DNA of 64,000 nt from Ditylenchus dipsaci (GCA_004194705.1 SADC01000439.1:124001-188000), one strand, 5' to 3'; shown: positions 10,601 to 22,462, numbered from the stretch's first letter. The notes: a model not told the origin generated them from the letters alone. Numbers and translations are program-made.

Positions 10601-11694
10601 CGACGTCTAATAGAAACATGTCTGCTTGGAGTGAGTTGCACATTATTTCCACCAATTTAGTGAAATTTAGTTCAGGGATAGAGTAGAGCAGGGAACTGCA
10701 GGTGTAAGGGATGATGTTGGCGGTGGAGGTGAAAGAAGATGGGATGCTCGGTAGAAAAGTGCCTTCGAAAAGAACGTCAAGTTGACTAAGGGCTTTAGCA
10801 GGTATAGGCAGGTGGTTGAGCAGGAGAGGAGTATATTTTTGGGAGCTGATATATTGAACAGATAGGTCGTAGTGACAGAGCAAGAGAAGCAAGCAGATTC
10901 TTTCTAAAACAGTGACACCTTGAAAAGGGGCAAACAAAAATCACAAAAGGACGAAACTACTAGAATCGAACCATCAAAGCTTTGACAAATTTATTGCAGG
11001 ATGTAGGTAGTATTTAAACAGGGCTCTCAGTCGTCTTTTATTAGTACTTTATTTTAGACCCGAAATATATAGAACTTTTGAGATTCTACGTCAAAATCTT
11101 TATTTTTGGCACTCAAAGCCCAATAAGCACTGGAAAAAATGGCACTTCCTGACAAAAAAACAACCAAATGACCTTTATTTTTAATTTTCAAATCGAGATC
11201 CCTGTTTTCAAAGGTGTTTTTCAGTTTTATTTAACCATATCCTCACCCATATGCTTCCTTAGATATCGAACAATCGATGAGCCATTGCTCCTGGTTCTGC
11301 AGCCGATCACTGAAATTATAGCCAAAATAGGTAATAAATCAGCCTTAACATTTTGCATGGTATCCCGGTCGTAATCCACAGCTCCAGTCCATTTGTTTGC
11401 ACCTTCCAGTGGCAAAATAGCTTGAGCTGTCAGGAAAATAATCCTCGCAAATTCTGGTGAAAACCGCATCTTGCTCACAGCCACCCTACTCCACTCCTCA
11501 GCACTAATTTTGCGGCTCCTTTTATTGTAGAAATGGTAGTAAAGAAGACGGAAAGCCAGTGTTATCGAATCCCAGTCCTCGTTTCCTTCGTTTTCTTCGT
11601 CCAAATTCAATGAAACAGCGCTATAATTGGTGTTGAAGAGCAAACTGCCTTTGGGCCAGATTACTAGCCTTTTCTTGGGCAATTGATTGACCAT
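7601..11694 (-). CDS. TBCCD1: TBCC domain-containing protein 1 (TBCCD1-like)
   Basis: TBCCD1 relatives act at the centrosome/basal body and are related to tubulin cofactor C and RP2. Four minus-strand exons, 11694-11247, 10918-10176, 9648-9421 and 7792-7601, join in frame with GT-AG introns and no frameshift, giving about 536 residues, close to the roughly 557 of the human protein. Exon 1 has the N-terminal RLVIWPKGSLLF and EEWSRVAVSKM blocks. Exon 2 carries a leucine-rich segment, then the TBCC beta-helix repeats around LRSVAIVDCNDVGVVVLGPV and ends at LAPYNVFYD. Exon 3 has FDKPLIINS and FILPTKHFYVQSTPF. Exon 4 has IPPKYQKEW and the tail. The arginine critical in RP2/TBCC GAPs is not evident, as is usual for TBCCD1. 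Introns 2 and 3 carry repeats. The order of blocks supports the call; individual identities are modest. Confidence 0.86.
8245..9214. mobile_element. element with inverted subterminal minisatellites, in TBCCD1 intron 3
   Basis: The ends ATTCGAATAGGTTAATC and GATTAACCATTCGAAT are inverted. Just inside the left end, about ten copies of a 20-bp unit (TTTTTTTGTGGCAAATTTAC) run in tandem; inside the right end the same unit runs inverted (GTAAATTTGCCACAAAAAAA). Further in, AGTGTGCTTATTTATT and AATTAAATAAGCACACT form another inverted pair. The core (about 8500-9040) has an open frame on plus (8694-9002) with no recognisable product. Confidence 0.75.
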
Positions 11695-11699
11695 TCGCT

Positions 11700-12160
11700 G
11701 AATTTAATAAAGCATTTTTTTGAATAGGAAAAGAAATAATGTGGAACACTTGTCCAAAAATGACCGAAAACAATCTCGTTGCCAATAGCAACGTGCTAGC
11801 ACTAAGTTTTAATATTTTTGAGTATGTTCTGCTGACCTCTAGGTTACCAACTGAATTCAAATAAGGGTTCCGAACATAGCTATTCAAGTATCCAGCTTCC
11901 AGTTAAAGCCGGAGCAAAAGTTTGAAAACTTTGGAAAGGGAGCCAGAGTTGGTGCGAAATTTTCTAATGAACGGAGCTGAAAAGTACAAAAAAGATTAAA
12001 TTATATAGCCAAAGATGCGAAAAAAAATTAAAAGGCATTTTGTGCAATTTCGCAGAAAACCCTTTCTTACCGCAATTTTTCGGCTCATCGTGTTCCCAGA
12101 TTAGTTTCAGACAATTTTGATTTTAATGGTCATCGTATTTTTTCGATCAGGAGCGCGAAT
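11700..12160. other. upstream of TBCCD1, no gene seen
   Basis: This holds the presumed TBCCD1 promoter and leader, read on the minus strand. A minus-strand open frame at 11621-11887 overlaps exon 1 out of frame and is judged a shadow. I see no TATA box or clear element. Confidence 0.4.
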
Positions 12161-12165
12161 AAATT

Positions 12166-13120
12166 TGACCAAGGAACCTTCAGAAGCGTTTTTTTGGCAG
12201 AACTGTCTCAGACGCCCCTGGCTGAGAATCATGTTTAAACAGATTTTCCACTGTTTTTAGTTGTGAAACGTAGAGAAAACACATTTTCAAGTAATGGAAA
12301 GACTTTACAGGGAAGAAAAAGGTACTGGAGGGTGCCTGAATACCTTATTTTTTGCATAACGGTATTCTACCCTGTTTTTGTCACTGGAGCTTGGCAAAAT
12401 GAATGTATCCACACGCATTTTTAATCAGAATCTTGCTCTGAATTGTGTCTAAGGTAAGTAAAAAAGAGCTGTTTAAACATCATTTTGAGTCAGGGGCGTT
12501 TGAGACAGTTTAGCTTTTTTTTCAAAGAGTTCATTGAGAGATTTTTTCGCAGATTCTTTTAGAGCACCCTGATGTTATATTCTGAAGTGCTGCTGATATG
12601 TCCATGTCCTTTGAAAAATAATGGAGACCGGGCCACTAAAAAGTTACCGAAAAACCATGATAAGGGTATCATGGTCTTTAGCTTACTTTTGAGTTGCCGT
12701 TGTTTCATAAATTCTCAGAGTATTCAACTTTTACGCGGTGATTTCTTGCTCTTTATGATAGCGCAAATTAAAGCTCAACAATTAGACTACTTATACCATT
12801 GTGTAGCCTAGATGCTGGGCTCTCACCTGCACTTTCATAAATGATAAAAATATCATCTTATCAGAGCTGAAATTCAAAAAATATTCGGATTCCTGATAAA
12901 AAGCAGCGACTATTTGAGTTCTCGCCACTCTCAGATATCGTCCTTTTCCGGAAATTTCGAAAAGCCGTGATAGCTTTTCAAAGTATTAATGAGCATAAGT
13001 ACAATATGCAAGACATCACCTCAGCAGCACTTTAGAATATAACTATAACTAAAAGAACCTGCGAAAAAATATCTCAATGAAGTCTTTAGAAAAAACACTT
13101 CTGAAGGTTCTCTGGTGAGA
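12166..13120. repeat. large fold-back with a nested fold-back in its left arm
   Basis: The left arm (GGAACCTTCAGAAGCG, then CAAAGAGTTCATTGAGAGA and GAAGTGCTGCTG) is matched inverted at about 13000-13120 (CAGCAGCACTTTAGAATAT, ATCTCAATGAAGTC, CACTTCTGAAGGTTC). The left arm is interrupted by a second inverted repeat, 12198-12514, with ends CAGAACTGTCTCAGACGCCCC and GGGGCGTTTGAGACAGTTT. That insert holds a core related to the fold-backs at 43.5 and 47.8 kb (GTCACTGGAGCTTGGC, GTGTCTAAGGTAAGT). The outer arm recurs at 62155-62270. Confidence 0.7.
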
Positions 13121-14290
13121 CAAACAATTTCACACATAATATTTAGGGTCAGATCTATGAAACTCATAAGCCTTCTTATTAAAAACAGTTAATCTTAATC
13201 ATGACGTTCGACGTCCGATAACTTGGAAAGTGAAGCTAACCAGACAATTTCATAATTGGTTTTAATGAGCTTAAAAAATCATAGTTAAAGGTAAAACTAT
13301 CTTCAAAGTCGAAGGTTGCGTAAAGCCAAACGGTATAAAATTGATAATTGACCGCGCTACCAAATCTTGTTAAGTTAGTTCGTATTTTTGTTTTTTAGGA
13401 GAGCTGCTAACAACCTAACTGACAAGAGAACATATGGTAGTGTCCATGCGATTTGGAAAAACCCTATTTACCATTCGGTAGAGAATTAAAAATGCTTATT
13501 TGACATAAAGATCCTTTTCTGCGGAAAAGTCGATTTTGAGGTAGAAAAATGTGTTTGAAAGAGTAAAATTTTTCAGCATATATATCTGGCCTGGTGACCG
13601 ATGAGGGCTAACAAGTACGGATCTTAATTCGCAGATTGTTTTATCATCAATTTGACATTTGCGACTTTATATACTTTATAATATACGCATCGCCTTTTGT
13701 CGAAAGTTCTAGTCTTTTTGGGGGTGTTTTAATTTAATTTTTTAGTAAGTTTTTTTACTTTTAAGTCCAAAAATCATCGAGCAATCGATTGCAACCATTT
13801 CCAGCACTGCTTTGCTGTCAGCAACTGCCTAAATTTTGCGATTTTGAGCAAATGACCACAAAAATTAGAGGAAACCAGCCAAAATGATGCGTATTTAGAC
13901 TAATATAGCCTGAGCCTCCGCCAAATTTATTTATTTGCTCACATGTTTAGTGACTTTCTAGAGTCAGAATTTCATGGCGGATAAGATAGAAATTTTTTCA
14001 CACCAAAATCACTTCCGAAAACAAGATAGCTAGCGAAGGTTTGACCAAGGAACAATAGAGTACTATTGAGGGGAGGATTTCGGTATTATTTAGGAACTGA
14101 CTTTTATTGCGATTTCAATTTACATTATTTTATACAACCGCATGCTGAAAATGATGGCAAGAAGCAGGGCTACATTTTGAGTGTAAGATTGCAAATGAGT
14201 ATGTAAATTAAAATTGGGAAAAAACGTCAGTTCCAGGATGCTACCGAAAAGTACTGGTATAGTCCTATAGAGGATTTCATCGAATTGGAC
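13121..14290. other. no gene recognised
   Basis: AT-rich sequence without a supported open frame. A loose inverted pair (CTTGTTAAGTTAG and CTAACTGACAAG) lies near 13366-13424. Nothing else stands out. Confidence 0.35.
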
Positions 14291-14293
14291 TTT

Positions 14294-14475
14294 TTATATT
14301 TTAGCCTTAACTTCATACCAACTTTCATCTGTATGATAGCTCAATGAAAGCCCAGAAGCTTGAGTACATTTTGACACTAAACTTGTAAATAAAAGGAGAA
14401 AAAATAAGGTCTGCAGCCAGTGGTAGTCGAACCTGTGACCTAAGGCGATGCGTATATAAAGTCCCCCCTTTAAAG
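14294..14475. repeat. interspersed repeat with a tRNA T-arm-like motif
   Basis: Matches 51230-51556 over GACACTAAACTTGTAAATAAAAGG, a shared segment, then GTGGTAGTCGAACCTGTGACC and CCCCCCTTTAA. Read on the minus strand it contains GGTCACAGGTTCGACTACC, the form of a tRNA T arm/B box. The right end CCCCCCT abuts TTAA, so it belongs to the TTAA-flanked fold-backs; the other arm is missing here. Between 14480 and 15540 I see no gene. Confidence 0.65.
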
Positions 14476-15549
14476 TCTTGGCTATCTTTTGGTATACAAT
14501 TTGCACAAATATTTTGTTCAAAAATATGATTCTAAACTCGATAAAATTAAACCAGAATCTTCCAGGCCACTTTTTCAATGCTCTTCTAAGAGGGAAAACA
14601 CAGTCTTGCCTGTGATCTAACCATTGTATCTGATGCAGCTTTTTGCGTTCTATCACTTGCTATTTTTTTCTGAATACCTGTAAAATTTAATTGTAAAATA
14701 ATGAAACCAAGTCAAAGCCACATGAATATCCGTCCAAAAGCCCCTCGTTTTTGGTAAAGTTTTGAGGTCAAACTGTTTTGGCTTGAATATTGTGACATTT
14801 GCTTATTATCTTGTGAGTCTTTGCCCTTGTTCTGTTGCATTTTTTATGAGCAGTTTGGTATATTGTCAGCATAAATTTTCTTTGAAAAGTTTTGAAATTC
14901 CAATACCAGGAAAACAGCTGGTTCTACCTCTTCTCCTGTGATTTCGGGGTGAATTTTGTTTAACCTTTGTGCTGGTCTTTCGCCTATCTTGTAGCTCTTG
15001 AATTCTTCTACAAGTATTGACCAGGCATCAAGCAGATAAATGGTCAGAGTACAAAAATTTCCCAAGGTTTGAGTAAAATTGTAAATTTTTCAAGACTGCC
15101 TCATTTGATTCCTTTAATTTTTTACCCATGATACTATTTTCGAATGTAGGCAAGCGACACATCGTGCTCAGGAGGTCTTTGAACCCCCAGGTAGTCAAAC
15201 GTTACAGTCGGGAATTCTCGTGTTAAAACCCTGAATCTCTAATGTATTTCAAAGACTTATAAACATAAGTAAAGTAAACAATTTATTTATTGCCTTTATG
15301 GCCCAGCAGCAGGTTTGACCACTGCGATATTTTGATCTTTTCCATCTATGTGGAGGAAAATATTCACCGTAGGGTGCAAAGCAAAAGTATAAACTTGCAA
15401 AAATATATGTATATCTCACTACTTAATTAAAAATATGGGATGAAAAAGCCATTTAAAACCATTTTTTTGCAATTTCGGCAAACATCTTGTTACGTCGGAT
15501 TTTCGATAAACGCATGGCAAATTTTTTGAAGTTGATGACCTTAACTATA

Positions 15550-16205
15550 GTGGACAAAGCTTTTTTCTTTAGTAAAAGACTTTTTTTTGGGCCAAAAAGA
15601 CTTTTGTTTGGGGCGAAAAAAGTTTTTATTGGAGCAAATCGGCTTTTTTTGTGCAAATTTTTTTAGTTGTAATTCTGCATTACCTTTTATTTTTCTAACA
15701 CATAAAGTATGTTTTTCGGGGCAAAACTGCTTTTTCGGGGGTTCCTAAGAAGTGTTTAAAATTTTGCGGGAAAAATCGATTGAGCGGATCAGAATTCCAG
15801 TCAGATAGACTTTATCGCTCAGAATTGCACGTTATTCAACTTTGAACCACCCTAAGCTAAGTTTCTGAGCGATAAAGTCCATCTGACTGGAATTCTGATC
15901 CGCTTAATCGATTTTTCTCGTAAAAATTTAACCACTTCTTAGTAAATTCCCCCCAGCCCCCAAAAAAACAGTTTTGCCCCAAAAACATACTTTATGTGTT
16001 AGAAAAATAAAAGGGAATGCAGAATTACAACTAAAAAAATTTGCACCAAAAAAAGCCAATTTGCTCAAAAAAAAGTTTTTTTGTCCCAAACAAAAGTTTT
16101 TTTGACCCAAAGAAAGTCTTTTTGCGCCAAATAAAAGTCTTATTGCTCCAGCTAAATTTTGACCCAAAAAAAGTCTTTGCTCCAAAAAAGTCTTTTTGCT
16201 CCGGT
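15550..16205. repeat. 650-bp fold-back element with repeated arms
   Basis: The whole stretch folds around about 15845. The inner arms contain GATTGAGCGGATCAGAATTCC and its complement, and the outer arms contain degenerate tandem gactttttttTGGGCCAAAA-type units. The short core motif ATTGAGCGGATCAG recurs in the fold-back at 54545-55115, so the two are related. Confidence 0.8.
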
Positions 16206-16384
16206 TTTTATTCTTAAATTTATTTAATGAATTAGTCACTTGTGATAAAACATGAATGTATTTTTAAAAACTAATTTACATCTAAATACTTTCTCACTAG
16301 GGTCTGCAGGCTCCTATCGGCGCCTATGTCGTTCGGGAACATTAGTGCTTCGAATACTATCTCTGTTGTTCGGTAGAACATCCA

Positions 16385-16612
16385 CCCTACCTGTTAACCC
16401 ACCTACTCTACCTCGCATACCCTCGCCTATCCTCGCTTACCCTCGCCTACCGTCGCCTATACTCGCCTACCCTTGCCTATACTCGCCTTTCTTCGCCTAC
16501 CTCGCATACTCTCGCATAGCCTCACCTAGCCTCGCCTAGCTCGCCTATCCTCGCCTATCTTCGCCTATCCTGGCCTACCCTTGCCTATCCTCGCCTACCC
16601 TCGCCTATTTCG
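16385..16612 (+). repeat. minisatellite, about 10-11 bp unit
   Basis: Around 20 imperfect tandem copies of TCGCCTAYCC with the variants CTCGCATAC and TTGCCTATCC. The open frame across it is a by-product of the repeat. A Tigger-like right end (ACCTGGTCCCCACG ... TTGACTG) follows directly at about 16622-16672. Confidence 0.9.
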
Positions 16613-16739
16613 AAAATATAACGTACACCTGACCTGGTCCCCACGTTGTACGTTATTTGAAAAATTGACTGTAGAGATTCCACCTGAACACTTAACTATC
16701 TTATCTGACTACCTATCCACCTTAACTGGCCATATACCT

Positions 16740-17725
16740 ACCCTACCTTGCAGAAAAGTTGAACACAAAAATCCACCTTAAATCCAAGCTAAAATCCACC
16801 ATCACTAATTTGGAGTGCAATAAAATATTTTTAGAAGCAACTTCAAGTATACGTGTTTATGCTTAAAAGAAAGCCACGATGTTGTACTTGAGGGTTCTGC
16901 AGAGTTATCTGACATTGATTTGCAAAAAATGGCGGAAAAGTGGGCTTCAACACGAAAATCCACCAAAATCCAGGCAAAAATAAACCATCACCGATTTGGA
17001 GGGCAGGAAAATTTTTTTTAGAAGAAACTCAATAATAAGTGTTTGTGCTTAAAAGAAAGCCATAATTGTACTTGAGGGTTCTGCAGAGTTATTCGACATT
17101 AATTTGCAAAAAGATGGCAGAAAATTGGCTTGAACACAAAAATCCACCATAAAGCCAGGCTAAATCCACCATCACCAATTTGGAGGGCAAGGAAAAAATT
17201 TTTTTAGAAGCAATTTCAATTAAACGTGTTTGTTGCTTGAAAGAAAGTCAAGATGTTTTTACTTGAGGGTTCCGGAAAGATATTAGAAATAAAATTGCAT
17301 TAACTGGCCAAAAATTGGTTGTAAACAATAATTCACCTTAAATCCAGGCTAAAATCAACCACCCCCGATTTGGAGGGCAAGAAAAACTTAGTGGAGAAAC
17401 TTCAATAATACGTGTTGGATATCCAGAACCTTGGGGCCCCACTCGCCAGAACCAAAGGGGTCCCAGTCATTTTAAGTCTAATCTATGCGAAAAAATAAGT
17501 AAGGCGCGAATTCAAATTGAACATTTTTTGCATAGATTAGACTTAAAATGACTGGGACCCCTTTGTTCTGGCGAGTGGGGCCCCAAAGGTTCTGTTGCTC
17601 CATACGTGTTTGTACTTAAAACATAGCTAAGATGTTGAACTTGAGGGTTCCGGAAAGATATCAGACAAAAAATTGCTAAAAGTGGCCAAAAATTGGGTTG
17701 TAAAACAATAATTTTAAAAAAAATG
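16740..17725 (+). repeat. tandem satellite, about 187-bp unit, four to five copies
   Basis: Each unit has AATCCACCATCACYAATTTGG, AGAAGCAACTTCAA, CGTGTTTRTGCTTAAAAGAAAG and CTTGAGGGTTC in that order; units begin near 16757, 16945, 17135 and 17320. The last is split by a fold-back at 17415-17600 and resumes at 17603-17720. No coding potential. Confidence 0.85.
17415..17600. mobile_element. fold-back MITE inside the satellite
   Basis: Two arms of about 75 bp (CCAGAACC..GGGGCCCCACTCGCCAGAAC, AGTCATTTTAAGTCTAATC and complements) around an AT-rich loop. It interrupts a satellite unit. Flanks AATACGTG and CATACGTG agree at seven of eight positions, suggesting an 8-bp target duplication of hAT type. 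Confidence 0.75.
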
Positions 17726-17792
17726 TGACGGACGGACAACCACCCCAAAGATTTCAGTTTCTTAGTGATCATTTTCGACGCAATTCATGTGT

Positions 17793-17864
17793 GCCCGGTT
17801 AGCTCAGTCGGTAGAGCACCAGACTCTTAATCTGGCTGTCGCGGGTTCGAGCCCCGCATCGGGC
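17793..17864 (+). tRNA. tRNA-Lys (anticodon CUU)
   Basis: A 72-nt cloverleaf: acceptor GCCCGGT pairs with ATCGGGC (one G-U), D arm TAGCTCAGTCGGTAGAGCA is the A box, anticodon loop ACTCTTAAT gives CTT, and GGGTTCGAGCCCC is the B box in the T arm. It has no intron and no encoded CCA. A T run at about 17877 can terminate pol III. The same 72 bases occur at 27031 and 28104 on the minus strand. Confidence 0.97.
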
Positions 17865-18000
17865 TTTCCGTTTTTTATGTTTTTTTTATCAAATTTTTGC
17901 TAATAAAATATAATTAAAACTCGTTTTCTGTAATTTTGAACTACACCTTGTTACCTCAGAATTTTGACCTCGATTTTTTTCGCCTATCTTGTAGAGCAAC

Positions 18001-18268
18001 CAGTCTTCTCAATAGTCAGAGGCAGAATGGAAAGTCAGAATGAAATTCAAAATTCTGACAGTCAGAAAAGCGCGGAAATTATTCTGACTGTCAGACTCTT
18101 TCTGACTCTCAGAATGACGATCAAACAGGGGAAAAACAGTGTGATCTGATCGATTTTTTTTTGACTCTCATTTCTGACAGTCAGAATAATTTCGCGCGCT
18201 TTCTGACTGTCAGAATTTTTGAATTTCATTCTGACTTTCCATTCTGCCTCTGACTATTGAGAACACTG
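18001..18268. mobile_element. hAT-like MITE, 8-bp duplication AGAGCAAC
   Basis: The 30-bp ends start CAGTCTTCTCAATAGTCAG and, inverted, CAGTGTTCTCAATAGTCAG. Perfect flanking AGAGCAAC at 17993-18000 and 18269-18276. The interior is made of variants of the palindrome TTCTGACNGTCAGAA. It sits inside the outer arm of a larger fold-back and is therefore younger than it. Confidence 0.9.
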
Positions 18269-19126
18269 AGAGCAACTCATTCTGAGCAACTTTGAGAAAA
18301 AACTGTCATAATAAAAAGTCGGTCTTACACGGAAGATTATGCTTTTTAAAAAAGCAGGTAGTGGGGACCCCAAAATGAGAAATTTTATAGTTTCAAAGGC
18401 CCAACATTTTTTTTTCATATTTTTTTAGAGTATAATATTTCATTCGACGCAGAAATCTCAGGGCTTTCTTTTGGTGATAAAAGATTACCATTGAGTTGAA
18501 TTTTTCATATTTTTCATAAAAATGGGTCTGAATGCTGTGAAGAAAGTTTTTGAAATGTTTTTTCGACATAAAAAGTGCTCTACACAAGTTTTTTAATTTC
18601 GCCTCAAACTTTTGGTTTGCATATTTTTAAAGGCCGTTCATTTTTGCACCAGATAACTGTAAAAGAAATTTGTAAAAAAGGTGACAGTATGAAGTTGCGC
18701 CAACTTTATAAACATAATCTTTAAAAAAATTTATATGATTTTAGTGCTGTTTTTGCCCAATTCTCTTCCATTTTGCATTGTGGATTGCTAAAATAATATT
18801 TGGGGGGGGGGGGGGGATAATTACGCCTACGACCACCGCCCCCCCCCAAATTGCGGCCCTGATTGTGCATTGCTAAAATGATATGTTATTCAATGCAAGA
18901 GACAAAGGTCTTTATTTCTGTCAAACAAAATTTGCTGAAAAGCTGAAAACTTTATTTGACAAAAAGCGTTTTAAAACAAAACTATCATTTTCAGGTATAA
19001 AAATTTTGAATTCTTTTGTCATTTTTTCAAAAAAATTGATCTCGCTTAAACTTTTTGACCACTCTATCAGATAGCTCTACCAATATTGCATGAGATAGCT
19101 TAAAAATTGTAAAAAAGGGTGGACAG

Positions 19127-19575
19127 TAGGCTTGGGCGCCGGACCGAAATCCCGCACCGGAATCCGGCTCCGGATTTTATGAACAACAGTGGCAACAGTA
19201 TATTTTAGGTTTGTACGTGAATTTTTTTGTACTTATTTTGTAGAGGAAGTCGTTGGCTACACGTTTCAAAATCGATCGGAGAGATATGTGCAGTGGTCGC
19301 TAAATTATGAGTAAATCCGGATTCCGGCATACGGATTTAAATCCGGCGTGCCGGAATCCGGTTCCGGATTTTTGTAGAAAATAGTGAAAAAATATATTTT
19401 ACGGTGTAAACCTAGAATGTTTATATTCCGTTTGTAGAAAAACCCATACGCTACACGTCTATGAAAAAAATCCAAGAGATATGTGCAGCGGGTGTTGAGT
19501 TATGAGTCAATCCGGTAGAGGCTGCAACGAAAAATCCGGAAAATCCGGACCGGATTCGGTCCGGCGCCCAAGCCT
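19127..19575. mobile_element. hAT-like fold-back with CCGGA..TCCGG interior
   Basis: Ends TAGGCTTGGGCGCCGGACCG and its complement CGGTCCGGCGCCCAAGCCTA. Inside, copies of CCGGAATCCGG/CCGGTTCCGGATT are repeated. Flanking bases (GTGGACAG, GTGTGAGA) match only loosely, so the target duplication is uncertain. Confidence 0.78.
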
Positions 19576-20074
19576 AGTGTGAGAAGTTATGAACAATTTA
19601 ATAAATATAATCATTTTAGAGTAAACTGTTTTTTAGCGTGAAAATTTTTTTCGCCAGTGAAATTGCAAAATCTGACACTGGATTCGTGATCAGCGTGTCT
19701 GGTTCGCTTAAAAAACCATTTTAAAAAGTCAGTGTTGGCTGTCAAATTTTAATTCCTCTCGAGACAATAAACATTCAAATTCGAATTATGAATTTGATTT
19801 TAAATAATTTTCAGAATTTGCAAGACAAGAGTGAATTTATTGAAACTATGAAATTTCTCATTTTTGGGGGGTCCCCACTACCTGCTTTTTTAAAAAGCAT
19901 AATCTTCCGTGTAAGACCGACTTTTATTATGACAGTTTTTCTCAAAGTTGCTCAAAAATGAGTTGCTCTACAAGATAGGCGAAAAAAATTTGGGGTCAAA
20001 TTCTGAGGTAACAAATTTCCTTATAGGGTGCTTAAAATTACAGAAAATGAGTTTTAATATAATTAGACAGACCC

Positions 20075-20275
20075 CCAAGTGCACCACCTCCCCCCCCCCC
20101 CCCCTACAAAGAGTATTTTTCTCTAAGCTAATTTTTTTTTCATCTAAGGCCCAAGCCTAAACCTAAGCCTATGTTAGTGCGCTACACATTGCAAAAAAGA
20201 AAACTAAAAAAAACAATGGAACCCAAAATAGGACGCTTAGAGAAAAATACTCTTTGGAGGGGGGTGCACATGGGG
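20075..20275. repeat. fold-back element with AAGAGTATTTTTCTCTAAGC ends
   Basis: CCCCCCTACAAAGAGTATTTTTC at the left is answered by AGAAAAATACTCTTTGGAGGGG at the right. The middle has cctaagcctaaacctaagcc. A second copy lies at 27838-28045. Confidence 0.78.
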
Positions 20276-20290
20276 TTTTACGGTATAATC

Positions 20291-20420
20291 TAGGGTTGTA
20301 CAATGGGAATATTCCCGGGTTTCCGGTAATTTCCCCTATATTGGAATATTCCCGGGAATATTCCCAATGTTCCCGGGAATATTACCGGTTTTCTATATTC
20401 CGGGAATTTCTACAACTCTA
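20291..20420. mobile_element. hAT-like MITE, 8-bp duplication GTATAATC
   Basis: Ends TAGGGTTGTACAATGGG and (inverted) TAGAGTTGTAGAAATTCCC; GTATAATC flanks both sides perfectly (20283-20290, 20421-20428). The 130-bp interior is a reiterated palindrome, GGGAATATTCCC. Confidence 0.92.
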
Positions 20421-20428
20421 GTATAATC

Positions 20429-22462
20429 ATTATCTAATATAATGATATATTTTTATATATTCGAAGGTTAACTTTTTTTATTGAATTTAAGTTAAGAATA
20501 CAAGAACTACAAGTTAATAAACTTTTTCGATTTTTGCGTCAAAAAGTTCCTAATATCTTAATAGTGTTAGTTTTTTACGCTTGTTCTAGCCTCAAATTCT
20601 CAACATTGTTGTTTTTCTCAGACCCCTTTCGTATGCCCCATTTAAGGTTGTGTGTGTTTGCTTAGTCTTACATGCTAGTCAAGCAAGCAAAAAGGCAAAA
20701 GAGCCAGAGAATCTTTGCTAAATAATTAATTCCTGCTAACTAGCAACCAGGCTGAACTGCCTCAAAGAAGCTGTATTTTGACTTGTATTTTCGGTGTTTG
20801 CACGTATTTCCACTTGGCTAACGCAGTTTACATAGATGTGATAATAATAATAATCCGGTATTTTATAAAGAAGAAAAGCCAAGTCGGGTTTCCTGCTAAG
20901 TAATTTCCGTTTTGATTTTTTGTTCGAAACCACTGAGCCAAACACTGCAGTTTTGTTGTAGTCTTGTGGGTTTTAGCCAAACGAACTATGAGTGGGAATA
21001 CGGGGAATTGAAAAGCACTTAACTACTACCTTTTGTTGTGCCTAGACTAAAGCTACAATATTTTTTAAGCGTCATCTGCTTTATTATGATTAAAAAATAA
21101 TAGTTAACTTTTTCAGACAGAAGTTTTTGGAGTTAAGGCGTTTAGTCACTTTCGGAAGATCTTTCGGAATTTTGCGCTTTTTTCGACTTTTTTATTTTCA
21201 TGACATTTTATTTTATTTTTTCTAACTACCGTGATTATCTCTTATCTAAGCCCGGGGCTTCTATTGAATCGGAAATCGGAAAATTTGGGTTCGATACCGG
21301 GATTTTCGGGTGCTCAATCAAGATCTAAAAAGTGGAAACTGCAGAGCTCGTGGGAGTTAAGAAAACGTATTAAATAGCTTTCCAAAATAGTGCTTCTACC
21401 CTAAGATCCAGACCTTCAAAAATGAGGGCTTTTATTAGAGGAAATACGGTAAAACTAAGTCTGGGCCAGCGTATGTTCGTACGAGCTCAAATAAAATCAA
21501 AAATTAAAAAAAAATTAAATTTTAAAAAATTTCATAGAAGAGGCAACGATTTATTTTTCTTTGTCTATCCTGAATCCTTCCGGAATCTGAATCTAGTCAA
21601 ATCGTATAAATTTTTTACTACAATAATTTTTTACAATTATATAAATTTTTTTAACTGTGGGGTGAGAAAAAAAAGGAACGAAATAAGTTTATACTTGAAG
21701 CCAGAGCAATAAGGATTACAGCAAGAACAAAAAAGTGAGCCAAAATTTTTAACCGAGGTCTGCTTCAAAAAATTCTTAGCTTACTCTAATTTTTTTTTGA
21801 TATAATTTTAATGAATTTAGATTTACAAAGATTTTCAAGAACTTTTACCCTAAAACTTGACTATAATTGATTAAAATTTGCGAACAGTATTTTGTAGTTT
21901 AAATTGATAAAAGAATTACGGATTCCGGGAGTTACCGCATCCATACGTTTCCTGCCTGTATCTCAAATTTTTCATTTTTAAGTTGCTTGTTCCGTTTGTG
22001 TTCCAAGTTTGTGTGTTGTTTGGTGTAAAGAGACTCACAGATTTATTCACTTACGGACAATAGCCAAGTGAGCTCTGGATAATGAAATTGTGGGTAAAAA
22101 GAGACTAACTTTTCTTTTTAAAATTTTAGTCCTTTTGTTATATTTCTCCTTAATATTCTGTGGTGCGGTGTTTTTTCCAATTTTTTCGTTTATGTTGATT
22201 TTGAAGATAGCAGTATAATTTTGTATAAAATTTTTATCGTGTGAAATTATTATCGGGCTTGATTACCAGCCTGTGCGTAAATTTTACGGTACGCGGAAAT
22301 CACTGTTTCGGGCATATTAACCGCCGCAAAATTACCTTTTTTTTAATTGAAATCGGTTATTTCACACAATTTCCCTTCATAAATTCGATCAATAGAAATA
22401 ATGACCGATCGAAGAAAAAAATCCGAAAGAATTTATAGTTAAATATTTACTGGTTTTATATA
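20429..22462. other. no confident gene
   Basis: AT-rich sequence. Open frames at 20736-20945 (minus) and 21422-21712 (plus) lack domains or splice context. I cannot say what this 2-kb stretch does. Confidence 0.35.

Larger units (their letters stand above)
17951..20012. mobile_element. 2-kb fold-back hosting two inserted hAT-like MITEs
   Basis: Outer left arm (TTACCTCAGAATTTTGACC, CGCCTATCTTGTAGAGCAAC, then AAAAAGTCGGTCTTACACGG and CTACCTGC..) pairs with 19845-20012 in inverse order. The left arm is interrupted by the MITE at 18001-18268 and the interior by the element at 19127-19575. Short poly-G and poly-C tracts (18801-18816, 18840-18848) lie in the middle. The open frame at 18883-19074 is AT-rich and unassigned. 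Confidence 0.78.

Noticed and set aside
16252..16539. A 95-residue proline/serine-rich protein on plus
   Set aside because: The frame is the translation of a decanucleotide minisatellite.
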